This document shows, one piece after another, positions 48,658 through 58,115 of a stretch of DNA of 64,000 nt. Where the stretch lies: positions 124,001-188,000 of the forward strand of contig JAOTYL010000002.1 of the NCBI GenBank assembly GCA_029861865.1. Reading direction: 5' to 3'. How positions within the stretch are numbered: position 1 is the first letter of the stretch; each line of letters starts with the position of its first letter. The DNA is from Myxococcales bacterium. Its GTDB lineage: Bacteria > Myxococcota_A > Polyangia > Polyangiales > Houyiibacteriaceae. Below the pieces are notes generated by a model that made no database searches, was not told the origin of the DNA, and worked only from the letters and a program-made list of their open reading frames with translations. The position numbers and the translations under genes are program-made.

Positions 48658-50771
48658 CGGTCCGGTCGGTGGCGGATTCGAAAGGCTTCGAACGGGGAGC
48701 GCGCAAAGTCGTCCGGAACGAATTTGCTCCCGCAATCCTCGACTGCAAAGCGCTGCGTGATCGTCTTGTCCAAGCGGAACGATTTCGCATGCGTGGTGAA
48801 GAGTAGCTCTCCGTTTTTTCGAAGCGATCGCATCGCTTGCTCGATCAGCCGCGTGTGGTCCTGGTGAACATTGAAGTCGTCTTTGGTCTTTTTTGAGCGT
48901 GAGAACGTTGGAGGGTTGATGAACACCCAGTCGTACTGGTCGCGATTCTTGGTGATCCACCGCATCGCGTCGCTCCGAAAGAATCGATGCTTCGTCGGAT
49001 CGAGATCGTTTACTTCGAAGTTGCGACGCCCCCAGTCGAGGTAGGTGTTCGAAAGATCGACGCTCGTCGTTTGCTTGGCGCCCCCGGCAGCAGCCGCGAC
49101 GCTGACGGAGCAGGTATATGCAAACAAATTCAGGGTTCGCTTGCCGCGACAGTGCTCACGGGCGTACGACCGAACGCGACGGTGGTCTAGAAAGAGGCCC
49201 GTATCAATGCGACCCTCGAGGTTCACGACGAAGCGAAGACCACTCTCACCGACGATCAACTCGCACTCCCGGTGTGCGAGCCTCGTGTATTGGTCGCCTT
49301 GGTCGTGGCGATGCCGGACTTTGATCACGAGATCGTCAGCAGAGATGCCGAGTGTTTCGGGCAGAGTGATCAGGACATCTTGAATGCGCTGATTCGCGAG
49401 GTCGTCCTCGGCTTGGTGTGCACGTTGATAGATGTGGACGACGGCCTTCGATTGGTAGCGGTCGACTGCCACGTCGTACTCGGGAATGTCCGCGTCATAG
49501 AGTCGATAGCAATCGATGTCGCTTCTTTTCGCCCAGCGCTCCCATTTTTTGCGGCTTTTCTTGACTCGGTTGACGAACATTTCGGCCTTGTCACTCGGCC
49601 TTCTCCATCCGGGCGCCTGCCTGTCCGCGCTGGGCGCACCGACGATCGGTATCTCTAATAGACGACATTCAATCGCGCCGTTAAAGAGCACTGTCTTCCG
49701 GGAAGGCCGGAGACCAAGATGCTTGAGGTTCCCTTGCTGCGCAGCAAACACGTATGCCGTCCAACCGTCGAACTCCCTCTTCAAGATATCGCCAAGGGAC
49801 TGGTAGAACAGAAACAAGGTGGGTTCATCGCCGAGTCGGTGCCCGTAGGGCGGATTGCACACCACGATGCCGTGGTCCGTGGGTTTCCGCACTTCGGTGA
49901 GCGGTCGACGAGCTAGTGACACGTGGTCTTCGACGCCGGCCGCGCGAAGGTTTTCCCGTGCGTGCGAAAGGGCCTTTTCGGATGCATCGAAGCCGTGGAT
50001 TGCCGCGGGGCAGTCCGCCTTGCGCGCGACGCGAGCTTCGTTTCGCGCTTCTTGAAATAGAGCGTCATCATGCGCGAGCCAGCTCTCGAAACCGAACCGA
50101 GCACGGAGCAACCCGGGCGCGCAGTGGGTGGCCATCAAGGCCGCTTCGATCAGAAAAGTGCCGGAGCCGCAGGTGGGATCGACCAGGCTGAGGCCGCGAC
50201 TCGCGGCACGAGGCCAACCGGCGAGAGCAAGAATCGCTGCGGCGAGGTTCTCTTTGAGCGGTGCTCTGCCCCCACTTCGTCGGTAGCCACGACGGTGCAG
50301 GCCCTCGCCAGAGAAGTCGAGCGCGAGCTCGTGCGTGTTCTCGCCGATATGGAGGTGAAACCGAATGTCCGGGGACTTCTTGTCGACGCTCGGTCGGGTG
50401 CCTGCATGGTCCCTGAAGGCATCGACGATCGCGTCCTTGGCCCGTTGGACCCAATAGTGCGAGGGGACCGAGCTTCGCGGCGCCTGAGAGCTGCCGATGG
50501 CGAACGTCTGGCTCGGCTCGAAGTGCTCCCACCATGAAAGGGCTCGCAGAGTCTCGTAGAGCGCCATGTCGTCCTCGGCCTCGAATGTCACGAGGGGCAG
50601 CAGAACACGCGAAGCAACGCGCGACCAGAGACAGAGCCGATAGCCTTCGCTCAGAGTCCCGACCGCGTGGACGGCCGTCGGTCGCACGTCGGTGACCTCG
50701 ACGTCGATTGCCCGCACCTCGTCGGCAAGCGGTTGCTCGCAGCCCTTGGGGCAAGGAAGAACCCATCTCAC
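48654..50771 (-). CDS. rlmKL: 23S rRNA methyltransferase RlmKL
   Basis: 705 residues. The N-terminal half has a THUMP-like domain then an RlmL methyltransferase ([28 protein letters not shown] for m2G2445). The C-terminal half is RlmK ([30 protein letters not shown] for m7G2069). It is a housekeeping gene with no link to steroids, yet it lies between two steroid units and 28 bp after the TetR stop. Confidence 0.95.
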   Translation of the reverse strand: MRWVLPCPKGCEQPLADEVRAIDVEVTDVRPTAVHAVGTLSEGYRLCLWSRVASRVLLPLVTFEAEDDMALYETLRALSWWEHFEPSQTFAIGSSQAPRSSVPSHYWVQRAKDAIVDAFRDHAGTRPSVDKKSPDIRFHLHIGENTHELALDFSGEGLHRRGYRRSGGRAPLKENLAAAILALAGWPRAASRGLSLVDPTCGSGTFLIEAALMATHCAPGLLRARFGFESWLAHDDALFQEARNEARVARKADCPAAIHGFDASEKALSHARENLRAAGVEDHVSLARRPLTEVRKPTDHGIVVCNPPYGHRLGDEPTLFLFYQSLGDILKREFDGWTAYVFAAQQGNLKHLGLRPSRKTVLFNGAIECRLLEIPIVGAPSADRQAPGWRRPSDKAEMFVNRVKKSRKKWERWAKRSDIDCYRLYDADIPEYDVAVDRYQSKAVVHIYQRAHQAEDDLANQRIQDVLITLPETLGISADDLVIKVRHRHDQGDQYTRLAHRECELIVGESGLRFVVNLEGRIDTGLFLDHRRVRSYAREHCRGKRTLNLFAYTCSVSVAAAAGGAKQTTSVDLSNTYLDWGRRNFEVNDLDPTKHRFFRSDAMRWITKNRDQYDWVFINPPTFSRSKKTKDDFNVHQDHTRLIEQAMRSLRKNGELLFTTHAKSFRLDKTITQRFAVEDCGSKFVPDDFARSPFEAFRIRHRPDR

Positions 50772-50799
50772 TTGATCGAGGACGTCGATGAAACCCTCG

Positions 50800-51378
50800 T
50801 TACTTCGCGAACAGCAGCTCGATCGTCATGTCGACATCTTCGAGGACGCGCGACACGTCGTGCAGCCCGCCGGCCCAACCGACGAACGATGCAAACCAGA
50901 CATTCTGAAGCACCGAAGCGATCTGATGTTCGCGCTGGTCGACGTCTTTGTCCCACTCGCTTTGGTCTACGAACGCTTCTCCGCGAATCGCCGACATGAC
51001 CAAAGCGGTGATGAGGGCGTGAAAGCCGGCGACGCGCCCGGTGATGTTGGGGTCGCCGGACGCGAGCGATCGCACGGTGGCCTTGGCCAGGTTGGGACGA
51101 CGGAGAAAACCTCGGGTGATGGCGGCGAACACGACGTGCAGGCGCTCCTGTGCGGTCTTGCCGGGCACTGCCTTTTTACCGAGTTTCGCGACCAGCTTCT
51201 CGCTCTCTTGCTCGAGAGCGGCAATCAGAATCTCTTCTTTGCTGGCGAAGCGTTTGTAGACCGTGCCAAGCGCAACCTGCGCAGTCGCGGCTACGTCCCG
51301 GAGGCGCACCGCCTGGAAACCGTCGCGCTCAGCGAGCTCGACGGCAGTCTCTACGATCCGTTTTGCACGGTCATCCAT
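50800..51378 (-). CDS. KstR-like TetR repressor
   Basis: 192 residues. The recognition region is VAATAQVALGTVYKRFASKEEI, the helix-turn-helix expected for KstR-type TetR proteins (VAVGTLYxxFxSK). It is encoded 3 bp after kshA, at the end of unit two. Two KstR-consensus operators in the island make it the best candidate to repress them. In mycobacteria KstR is released by a 3-oxo-cholest-4-en-26-oyl-CoA-type ligand; whether this is so here is unknown. Confidence 0.8.
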   Translation of the reverse strand: MDDRAKRIVETAVELAERDGFQAVRLRDVAATAQVALGTVYKRFASKEEILIAALEQESEKLVAKLGKKAVPGKTAQERLHVVFAAITRGFLRRPNLAKATVRSLASGDPNITGRVAGFHALITALVMSAIRGEAFVDQSEWDKDVDQREHQIASVLQNVWFASFVGWAGGLHDVSRVLEDVDMTIELLFAK

Positions 51379-51381
51379 GAG

Positions 51382-52362
51382 TCAGTATCCGACCTCTGCC
51401 TGAGGCATGTAGAATTTCTGATACCAACGTCGAAGGCCACCCACGTCGCCGTCGCCATCGCATAGCGTCGGTCGCACGCGATATTTCTTGTTCTCCCAGA
51501 TCCGAATGTCTTCTTGGAAGCCGGTGATGATGTTCTGCCGATAGGCTTCCTTGAATTCTTCCTTGCCTGCCTTGACGCTCGAGATGTCGATCATCGCGCC
51601 AATGCGAACGTGTACGCTCTTCTCGTCGATCGGTGTGTGACACAAGAGCATGATGTTCGGGAGCAAGCTCTGCATCTCGCTGAGCATGTACCCGGGGCCG
51701 TAATAGGTGGATTGCAGCTCGAAGTGGTCTTCGCCGCCACCGCGGGGATAGGCGACGCCTTTGACCCGCTGAATGCCGATATGCTCCTTGAAGTCGTTAC
51801 CGAACTCGTTGGCCCAGGTGCCGTGCACCGGGCCGAAGTGCCCTTTGTCAGCCAGGTTCTCGACGATCTCCTTGGGGTGCGTCTTGATGTGGATCAGCTC
51901 CGAGCCCCAATCGGTCCAACCCGGTGTGCCGTATTCGGGGATCTCCGGGATCTCCCAGGTTGGATCCTCGCGCTCTTCGCGAGCGTTCCACACGAAGATG
52001 AGCCCATTGCGCTCCCGCACGGGATTGTTCTTGACACAAGCGCGCGGTGGAATGCGCTTGGCGTACGGGACGTCGACGCACTTACCGGTCTCGTCGAAGC
52101 GCCACGCATGAAAGGGACACTCGATCGTTTCGCCTTTGACCTTGCCGCCGTACCCGAGGTGGGCACCCAAATGCGGGCAGAAGGCATCATGAACGACGGC
52201 GACTCCACTCTCGCTCCTGTAGAGCACCATCTCGCGGCCGAAGTACTTGATAGGTCGGACCTCTTCGGGCTCGAGCTCTTTCGAGATTCCGATGACGAAC
52301 CAGCCCCGCGGATATCCGGGGAAAAGCTCTTGTTCTGTTTCTCGTACTGCTGCTGTTGCCAT
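51382..52362 (-). CDS. kshA: 3-ketosteroid 9-alpha-hydroxylase oxygenase
   Basis: 326 residues, GAGGA site before MATAAV. The Rieske centre is C62-x-H64 and C82-x-x-H85 (FCPHLGAH, ECPFHAW). The mononuclear iron ligands fit D172, H175 and H180 (ENLADKGHFGPVH). Rieske oxygenases of this length in steroid clusters are KshA, which opens ring B together with KstD. The reductase KshB is not in the window; a different aromatic substrate cannot be excluded from sequence. Confidence 0.85.
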   Translation of the reverse strand: MATAAVRETEQELFPGYPRGWFVIGISKELEPEEVRPIKYFGREMVLYRSESGVAVVHDAFCPHLGAHLGYGGKVKGETIECPFHAWRFDETGKCVDVPYAKRIPPRACVKNNPVRERNGLIFVWNAREEREDPTWEIPEIPEYGTPGWTDWGSELIHIKTHPKEIVENLADKGHFGPVHGTWANEFGNDFKEHIGIQRVKGVAYPRGGGEDHFELQSTYYGPGYMLSEMQSLLPNIMLLCHTPIDEKSVHVRIGAMIDISSVKAGKEEFKEAYRQNIITGFQEDIRIWENKKYRVRPTLCDGDGDVGGLRRWYQKFYMPQAEVGY

Positions 52363-52385
52363 GATGTCCTCTTGTAACCGGAGGC

Positions 52386-53990
52386 TCAGTCGCCCGCCTG
52401 CTGGCTGGCAACCTCCTCGGCCCACTTGTAATCGGGCTTGCCGCTTGGCATGCGGGAAACTGTCTTTGTGATCGTGATCTGTCGTGGGATCTTGTAACCA
52501 GCGACATGCTGCCGGCAGTGCTGCTGCACCTCCTCTAGCGTCAGTTCTTTGTCGTCGCGCGTATTGAAGACCGCTGCGACCTTCGAGCCGAACCGCGGAT
52601 CCGCAACGCCGACGACCAATGCGTCAATGATGTCCGGGTGGGCTTTCAGGGCCTCTTCGACCTCCTCGGGAAACACCTTTTCGCCGCCGGTATTGATGCA
52701 CTTGCTGCCGCGACCGAGGAACGTGATGCGACCATCAGCCTCGACGGTCGCAAAGTCTCCGGGTACGACCCACCGTTTACCGTTGAACTCCTTGAAGCGC
52801 TCGGCGGTCTTCTCGGGGTCCTTGTAGTAACCGAGCGGAAGACGTCCAGAACGCGCAACGAGGCCCATTTTTCCAGAGCCCGGCTCGATCTGGTTTCCGT
52901 CCTCGTCGAGCACCGTGACGTCCTCGCCCATGTAGAAGGAGGGACGACCCTCGTGGCTCTCTTCGTCCCCGGCGGCGCGTCCGAGATCGCCGGACTCACT
53001 GGTTCCGAAGCTGTTGATGATCATGGTGTCTGGCAAGAGCGCCTCCAATTCTGCCTGGACGCTCGGGGACAGAATGGCGCCCGCCGATGCGATCACGACG
53101 AGGTTTTCCATGTCGTAGTTGCCCGCGCTCAGCTCGTCGACGAGCGGAATGGCCATCGCATCGCCGACGAGTGACAGGGTCGACGCGCCCTCCTCCGCCA
53201 CCAGCGATAGAATGCGCTTGGCGTCGAAGCTCGGACCGTGCTGCAGAACGAGCTTCCCGCCCGTGAGGTGGCAGATCCACTGCGTCCACTGAGCGGCGCC
53301 ATGAATGAACGGGGCGCAGGGCAGCATCGAAACCGTGTACCAGCCTTCCTTGGCTTGCTCGATCAGCTGCTCCGGCGATTCCACTGGCTCGCCCCCCGGG
53401 GAGCCTCCCTGAAGCCCGGTGAAGAAAAGATCCTCGTGCCGCCACATGACTCCCTTGGGCATCCCAGTCGTGCCGCCGGTGTAGATGATGTAGAGGTCAT
53501 CGCCCGAACGAGACTTGAAGCCGCGCTCCTCGGAACCTTGGGCCTTGGCCGTTTCGTACTCGATCGACTCTTGCTTCGAGACGGCATCCGAACCGTCTTC
53601 GATCACGATGAGCGCCTCAAAGGGCTCGAACCCTTCCGATGCATCGTTGATGACCGGAATGAAGCGGCGCTGCGTAATCATGCCCTTGAGGTCGGCGTTT
53701 TCGATCATGTACCGCACTTCGGGCGCCACGAACCGGTAGTTCACATTGATGCCCACGGCTCGGATCTTGAAAAGCGCCAGGATCGATTCGACGAACTCGT
53801 GACCGTTGTAGAGATGCAACCCAACGTGATCACCTGCGCCGATCCCCCGAGATTGCAGGAAATGCGCCAAGCGGTTCGCACGCTTGTCGAGCTCCGCATA
53901 AGTCAGATGCACGTCGCCCGAAGCAAGCGCTTCGTTGTCCGGAACCGCATCGGCGACCGCTTCGTACAAGTCTGCAAGGTTGTATTCCAC
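52386..53990 (-). CDS. fadD: Acyl-CoA synthetase (FadD19-like)
   Basis: 534 residues, GTG start with AGGAG 9 bp upstream. The ANL motifs are YTGGTTGMPKG (A3), FGTSESGDLG (A5), VVPGDFATVEADGRI (A7) and the C-terminal lysine in RMPSGKPDYKW. It activates an acid with ATP and CoA. The N-terminus (YNLADLYEAVADAVPDNEAL) and the neighbourhood point to a steroid side-chain ligase. The exact length of the side chain is not known. Confidence 0.88.
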   Translation of the reverse strand: MEYNLADLYEAVADAVPDNEALASGDVHLTYAELDKRANRLAHFLQSRGIGAGDHVGLHLYNGHEFVESILALFKIRAVGINVNYRFVAPEVRYMIENADLKGMITQRRFIPVINDASEGFEPFEALIVIEDGSDAVSKQESIEYETAKAQGSEERGFKSRSGDDLYIIYTGGTTGMPKGVMWRHEDLFFTGLQGGSPGGEPVESPEQLIEQAKEGWYTVSMLPCAPFIHGAAQWTQWICHLTGGKLVLQHGPSFDAKRILSLVAEEGASTLSLVGDAMAIPLVDELSAGNYDMENLVVIASAGAILSPSVQAELEALLPDTMIINSFGTSESGDLGRAAGDEESHEGRPSFYMGEDVTVLDEDGNQIEPGSGKMGLVARSGRLPLGYYKDPEKTAERFKEFNGKRWVVPGDFATVEADGRITFLGRGSKCINTGGEKVFPEEVEEALKAHPDIIDALVVGVADPRFGSKVAAVFNTRDDKELTLEEVQQHCRQHVAGYKIPRQITITKTVSRMPSGKPDYKWAEEVASQQAGD

Positions 53991-54005
53991 GTCAAGTTCT
54001 CCTGC

Positions 54006-55154
54006 TTAGCGCTCCGAGCTCACGATCCACATCGCAAAGAATTGAGAGCCGCCTCCGTACGCGTGACCGACGGCGACCTTGGCGCCATCTACCTGGTGTT
54101 TATCGGCGGTGCCTCGCACCTGGCGCGCAGCCTCGGCAAATCGAAGCATGCCGCTGGCACCTATCGGGTTGGTGCACATGACCCCGCCCGACATGTTGAT
54201 GGGCATGTTTGCGCCGAGCTTCGTCTGGCCCTCCATCGTCATCTTCCACCCCAAGCCCTCTTCCGCAAAACCGAGGTTCTCGAGCCACATCGGTTCGAAC
54301 CACGAAAACGGAACGTAGATCTCCGCGCAGTCTATCTCCGAAAGGGGGTTGGTGATCCCGGCTTGATCGTAGACATCCTTGGCGCACTGCTGCCCTGCTC
54401 GGGGGTTGACCTGATCGCGACCGGCGAAGAACGTGCGTTCGGTCCGCACGGATGTCCCTCTGACCCACGCTGGGTTCTTCACGCGTTTGGCGTGTTTGTC
54501 GTCGACGAGCACCATCGCCACTGCGCCGTCCGAGGAGGGACAGGTTTCGGAGTAGCGAATCGGATCCCACAGCATGGGCGCAGCCTTTACTTCCTCGAGC
54601 GACTGGTCGAGGTGTAGATGAGCGTAAGGATTGAGCATGCCGTGTGCGCGATCCTTGACGGCGACCATGCAGCCGGTGTCCGGGTGCGCGTCCGCGCGAC
54701 GAATGTATGACCGCATCAGCGGCGCGAAATAGCCCCCCGCGCCGGCCACGAGCTGTGGCTGAAACGGAATCGCGGGAGACAGGGCCCACATCGCGTTCGA
54801 CTCACTCTGCTTTTCGAAGGCCACCGTGAGAACCTTTTCGTGCACCCCGGCTTGCACGAGGTGAGAGGCGACCACCGCAGTGGAGCCGCCAACCGAGCCC
54901 GCGGTATGCACCCGAAAGATCGGCTTGCCTGCAGCGCCGAGGGCGTCGGCTAGGAAGAGCTCGGGCATCATGATGCCTTCGAACATGTCCGGCGCCGTTC
55001 CGATGACGATCGCATCGACGTCCTCGAAGGCCATGTCAGCGTCTTCGAGGGCCTGGAGCGCTGCGATCCGGATCAGTCCGGGCATCGACACATCTCGCCG
55101 GCTCTCCCGGTGTTTGGTCTGCCCGATCCCGATCACTGCACACTGCTCAGCCAC
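54006..55154 (-). CDS. Thiolase-fold lipid-transfer protein (Ltp type), 1
   Basis: 382 residues, GTG start overlapping the next stop (TAGTG). It is a thiolase superfamily member, but the nucleophile segment reads FRVHTAGSVGGSTAV with no Cys, and the second Cys site is HAYGGGSQF (Tyr). Such Ltp proteins act as aldol-lyases rather than thiolases in steroid side-chain removal. The C-terminal SCP2 part of true SCP-x is absent; a separate SCP2 gene lies upstream. Confidence 0.83.
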   Translation of the reverse strand: MAEQCAVIGIGQTKHRESRRDVSMPGLIRIAALQALEDADMAFEDVDAIVIGTAPDMFEGIMMPELFLADALGAAGKPIFRVHTAGSVGGSTAVVASHLVQAGVHEKVLTVAFEKQSESNAMWALSPAIPFQPQLVAGAGGYFAPLMRSYIRRADAHPDTGCMVAVKDRAHGMLNPYAHLHLDQSLEEVKAAPMLWDPIRYSETCPSSDGAVAMVLVDDKHAKRVKNPAWVRGTSVRTERTFFAGRDQVNPRAGQQCAKDVYDQAGITNPLSEIDCAEIYVPFSWFEPMWLENLGFAEEGLGWKMTMEGQTKLGANMPINMSGGVMCTNPIGASGMLRFAEAARQVRGTADKHQVDGAKVAVGHAYGGGSQFFAMWIVSSER

Positions 55155-56209
55155 TATTCGCCCTCCAAAACGGCAATGAGATTGTGCTGAAGGCAAACGC
55201 CGTTGGTCGTGTGCGCGACGGCACGATCGGCTTTGCCGGCAAGGACGTGGCTCGCAGCTTCGCCGAACCGAATGAGGCCCGCGGTCATGAGTGAGTTCGC
55301 GGCCAACGCCCCGCCCGAGGGATTGATGCTAACGTCGTCGGCGAGACCAAGCGCTTCGCGAAGGATGAGCTCTTGATGAGCGAAAGGTGCGTGAAGCTCC
55401 GCCAGGTCGACCTTGCCGTCGCCCACTCCGGCCTTTTCGGCCGCCAGCTTGGCGGACGGCGAGGAGGTGAGATCACGCTGCCCGAGCGAATGTGGCTCCG
55501 TACGATGGTCGATGCCTCGAATCCAGGCGGGGCGCTTGGTCAGCTTCTTTGCCGCATCGCCTGCTGCAAGCACGATGGCGGCTGCCGAGTCCGACAACGG
55601 CGGACAGAAGCTCTTCCGTAGTGGCGAGCTCAGGTACGGCTCCTTCAAGAGCTCGTCGACGCTGAAGTTGCCCTTGATCTGAGCGTTTGGATTGGCGAGC
55701 GCATTCTTGCGATTGCGGACTGCGACCTCGGCGAAGTCACGCTCGGTCGCCTTGCCCGAGTCGATCAGGGCCTGGGCCTGTAAGGCAGCCGCGCTAATCG
55801 AGTCGAGCCCTAACGGCTGCACGTAGTACGGATCGTTCTGCAAGTTCAGCACATCCGGCACCGGGGCAAGTGAGCATTTACCGAACGAGAACACCAGAGC
55901 GGTATCGATGTCGCCATGGAGCAATCGCACCCAAGCCTCGTAGAGGGCAAACGCGCCATCCATCTCGACGTGTGACTCGCGAATGGGTGGCCAAGCCTTG
56001 AGCCCGTCGACCGCGGCCACGAACGAAAACGGACGCCCCGGTAGGTAGTCGGTGCTCCCCGAGCAGGTGAACCCAATGTCGTCTTGGTTGATGCCCACTT
56101 GATTCATTGCTTGGGACGTCACCGGCTGCACGAGCTCCGCCTCGTCGGTGGCATGGGAAACGCGGACCGACGGAAGCTGTGCGAAAGAAACGATCGCCAC
56201 GTTCCGCAT
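55154..56209 (-). CDS. Thiolase-fold lipid-transfer protein (Ltp type), 2
   Basis: 351 residues. It is a shorter thiolase-fold protein: VSFAQLPSVR, the nucleophile segment RESHVEMDGAFALYEAW has no Cys, and the C-terminal site is VAHTTNGVCLQHN. It pairs with the first Ltp by gene fusion-like 1-nt overlap. Together with the DUF35 protein it resembles the mycobacterial Rv3521-ltp4-ltp3 set. Which one is catalytic is unknown. Confidence 0.8.
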   Translation of the reverse strand: MRNVAIVSFAQLPSVRVSHATDEAELVQPVTSQAMNQVGINQDDIGFTCSGSTDYLPGRPFSFVAAVDGLKAWPPIRESHVEMDGAFALYEAWVRLLHGDIDTALVFSFGKCSLAPVPDVLNLQNDPYYVQPLGLDSISAAALQAQALIDSGKATERDFAEVAVRNRKNALANPNAQIKGNFSVDELLKEPYLSSPLRKSFCPPLSDSAAAIVLAAGDAAKKLTKRPAWIRGIDHRTEPHSLGQRDLTSSPSAKLAAEKAGVGDGKVDLAELHAPFAHQELILREALGLADDVSINPSGGALAANSLMTAGLIRFGEAASHVLAGKADRAVAHTTNGVCLQHNLIAVLEGE

Positions 56210-57117
56210 CAGAGATGCTCCTCGTAGCTCTCGAAGGGTGCATCCGGCTCACCCGTCGGCTCGAAGTACAGAATGTTCTCGAGCGAAGTCTCCCATTGTT
56301 CTCGGGGCTTCCACTTGGCCTTGACGCGCATCCCCATGCGGATCTGGTCGTAGGGTACGCCGCTGATCAGATGATAGATCGGCATGTCGGCCCCATCGAG
56401 CACGATCGCTCCAAAGCAGTACGGCGGCTTGAGCTTCTGACCCTCGAAGGGAATACGAATGATCGTGAATGTCGTCAGGACACCGGTGTCGGCGACTTCG
56501 ACATACTCGCTGGTGGGATCCCCAGTGACGGGATCCGCCGCACGAGGGGGAACGTAAACCTTGCCAGACTGCGGGTCGCAGCCCCCGATGAGCTTGCCTT
56601 CCTCGAGGCCTTTGAGAAACGCGGTGTAGTGTTGCCCAGGCCTGACGTCGTACTGCAAGTGAACTGGCCCCGGGAGATAAGGAAGTACAGGCTCGAAGCA
56701 GGCAATATCCCGAATCGTGCCGTTTCGCTCTTCGGCCCAACGGACGCGCACGCGCATCCCGGTCTTCATTCTCTTCGGCTTTTCGGCGTCGACGAGGTGC
56801 ACCATGGCGTTGTCCGTGCCGTCGATCTGAATCAGAGCAAACGCAAACGGACGATCCAAGGGATGCCCTTTTCGAGGCTTTGGCACCCATGTCCATGACT
56901 TCACGGTGCCGGCCGGCCGCAGCTGAACGAACTCGCCGGTCGTGGCCGTGCCCGCCTCGTCGTACTCGAGCGGCGGACAAAGCACCCGACCATCGGCCGT
57001 CTTCACACCTTCGAGTACGCCGTAGCGAAGACTTTCCAAGAACCGGGCGATCACCGGTCCGGTGCTTCGGGTGTACGTGTATTCGAGCACGTACGGGGCC
57101 GAAAGGAAATCGCTCAT
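56209..57117 (-). CDS. Two-domain DUF35/OB-fold protein
   Basis: 302 residues, containing two similar OB-fold domains: GEFVQLRPAGTVKSWTWV...FALIQIDGTDNAMVHLV and EYVEVADTGVLTTFTII...FGAIVLDGADMPIYHLI. DUF35 proteins bind Ltp or thiolase partners and supply part of the acyl-CoA site. The usual four-Cys zinc ribbon is reduced: only isolated Cys are seen. The gene overlaps the Ltp gene (ATGA). A similar single-polypeptide pair is found in mycobacterial steroid clusters. Confidence 0.8.
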   Translation of the reverse strand: MSDFLSAPYVLEYTYTRSTGPVIARFLESLRYGVLEGVKTADGRVLCPPLEYDEAGTATTGEFVQLRPAGTVKSWTWVPKPRKGHPLDRPFAFALIQIDGTDNAMVHLVDAEKPKRMKTGMRVRVRWAEERNGTIRDIACFEPVLPYLPGPVHLQYDVRPGQHYTAFLKGLEEGKLIGGCDPQSGKVYVPPRAADPVTGDPTSEYVEVADTGVLTTFTIIRIPFEGQKLKPPYCFGAIVLDGADMPIYHLISGVPYDQIRMGMRVKAKWKPREQWETSLENILYFEPTGEPDAPFESYEEHL

Positions 57118-57134
57118 CGGTGTCCTTCGATGCG

Positions 57135-57470
57135 TCAGCCTTGCGGGAAGAACTTCTGCATCTTTTGGGCGAGGGCGATATTGCCCTTCACCTTTAGCTT
57201 TCGCGTCAGGAACGCTTTGCGTCCGTCGAGGTCGCCATTGGCCATCTCGATGAATTTCGCGGCGTCCATCATGATGTGAAGCGTTGGCTTGTCGGCGGTA
57301 CCGGATTCGATGCCTTTGAATTCGCCATCGTCGATCGTCACGACCCAGTCACCGCCGCCGTCCCCGGTCAGGCTGTACTGCATCGTCGCGGTCACGCCCT
57401 TGGCCCCCTCGGCCACGAAGCGGTCTGCCAGGGTGCTGAAATACTCTTGTGTGTTGGCTACTTTGGCCAT
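57135..57470 (-). CDS. SCP2 sterol-carrier domain protein
   Basis: 111 residues. The ATG at 57470 has a perfect GGAGGTGA site 2-9 bases upstream; a GTG at 57476 lies within it and is unlikely. One SCP2 domain fills the protein (WVVTIDDGEFKGIESG, LHIMMDAAKFIEMANGDL, KLKVKGNIALAQKM). It should bind sterol or fatty acyl-CoA and may deliver substrate to the Ltp proteins. First gene of unit two, 43 bp from KstR-like operator 2. Confidence 0.88.
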   Translation of the reverse strand: MAKVANTQEYFSTLADRFVAEGAKGVTATMQYSLTGDGGGDWVVTIDDGEFKGIESGTADKPTLHIMMDAAKFIEMANGDLDGRKAFLTRKLKVKGNIALAQKMQKFFPQG

Positions 57471-57512
57471 GCTCACCTCCCGGTTCGGCCTATGAAAAAG
57501 GGTAAAACGGAG

Positions 57513-57526
57513 TGAAACGTGTTCTA
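57513..57526. promoter_or_regulatory. KstR-like operator 2
   Basis: TGAAACGTGTTCTA matches TnnAACnnGTTnnA at every fixed base, and shares AACGTGTTCTA with operator 1. It lies 43 bp before the SCP2 start, nearly the same spacing as operator 1 to hsaA (41 bp), so it probably overlaps the promoter of unit two. Confidence 0.75.
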
Positions 57527-57595
57527 TTTTGTGGAGGAGGCGCCGTCAAGCCGCCGTGTCGCCGGGACCAAAAAAACGCCTTAGAAGCGGGTATC

Positions 57596-57964
57596 CTAGG
57601 GTTCTTTGGGTCGGGGCGGAGTGATCGAACCGACCACATGCAACCCGGCAACGCACTCGTCGCCGACGCGTCGCGCCCAAATCACTCGAGCCCGCTTGTA
57701 GATCTCGCGACCGGTGTGAGTCGTGATCCGGAGATCGCAAAACGTGCCCGTCGAAAGCCAACCCTCGAGCGAGAGCTGTACGCCGGTAGCGCTGACATCG
57801 AGTGCCACTGCCTCGCGCTGAATCGGGGTCAGAATCTCCACGCGAGCATCGGACGGCCACCGCTCTGCTTGACGCCGATTGTCCGGGTTTGCGGCGCGGC
57901 GCACCTGGGAGTGTTTACGGAGCGGCCGGGGTTGGTTCGAATGCTTCTTGGGTGACTTGGACAT
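57596..57964 (-). CDS. PilZ domain protein
   Basis: 122 residues. The basic N-terminus is disordered (KSPKKHSNQPRPLRKHSQVRR); the PilZ core follows with RRQAERWPSDARVEI and DVSATGVQLS (D/NxSxxG). This could bind cyclic di-GMP via the N-terminal arginines. It is not obviously connected to the steroid genes and has its own promoter region (57965-58115, where nothing else was recognised). Confidence 0.8.
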   Translation of the reverse strand: MSKSPKKHSNQPRPLRKHSQVRRAANPDNRRQAERWPSDARVEILTPIQREAVALDVSATGVQLSLEGWLSTGTFCDLRITTHTGREIYKRARVIWARRVGDECVAGLHVVGSITPPRPKEP

Positions 57965-58115
57965 GATCCGCCGCGGACTCGTAGTCCACGCTGCGACCTA
58001 GACTTACATGATGCCCAGCCCGGGAGCTGGTGTCGACAAAGACGCAAATTCCTGTGGGAAACTTCACAGATTGGCCGAAACGCCCCGTCAGAGGCGAATT
58101 TCGGGTCGCCCGGCC

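Noticed and set aside
58000..58035. Imperfect CAGC/GCTG inverted repeat as a terminator
   Set aside because: Short arms and no T run.
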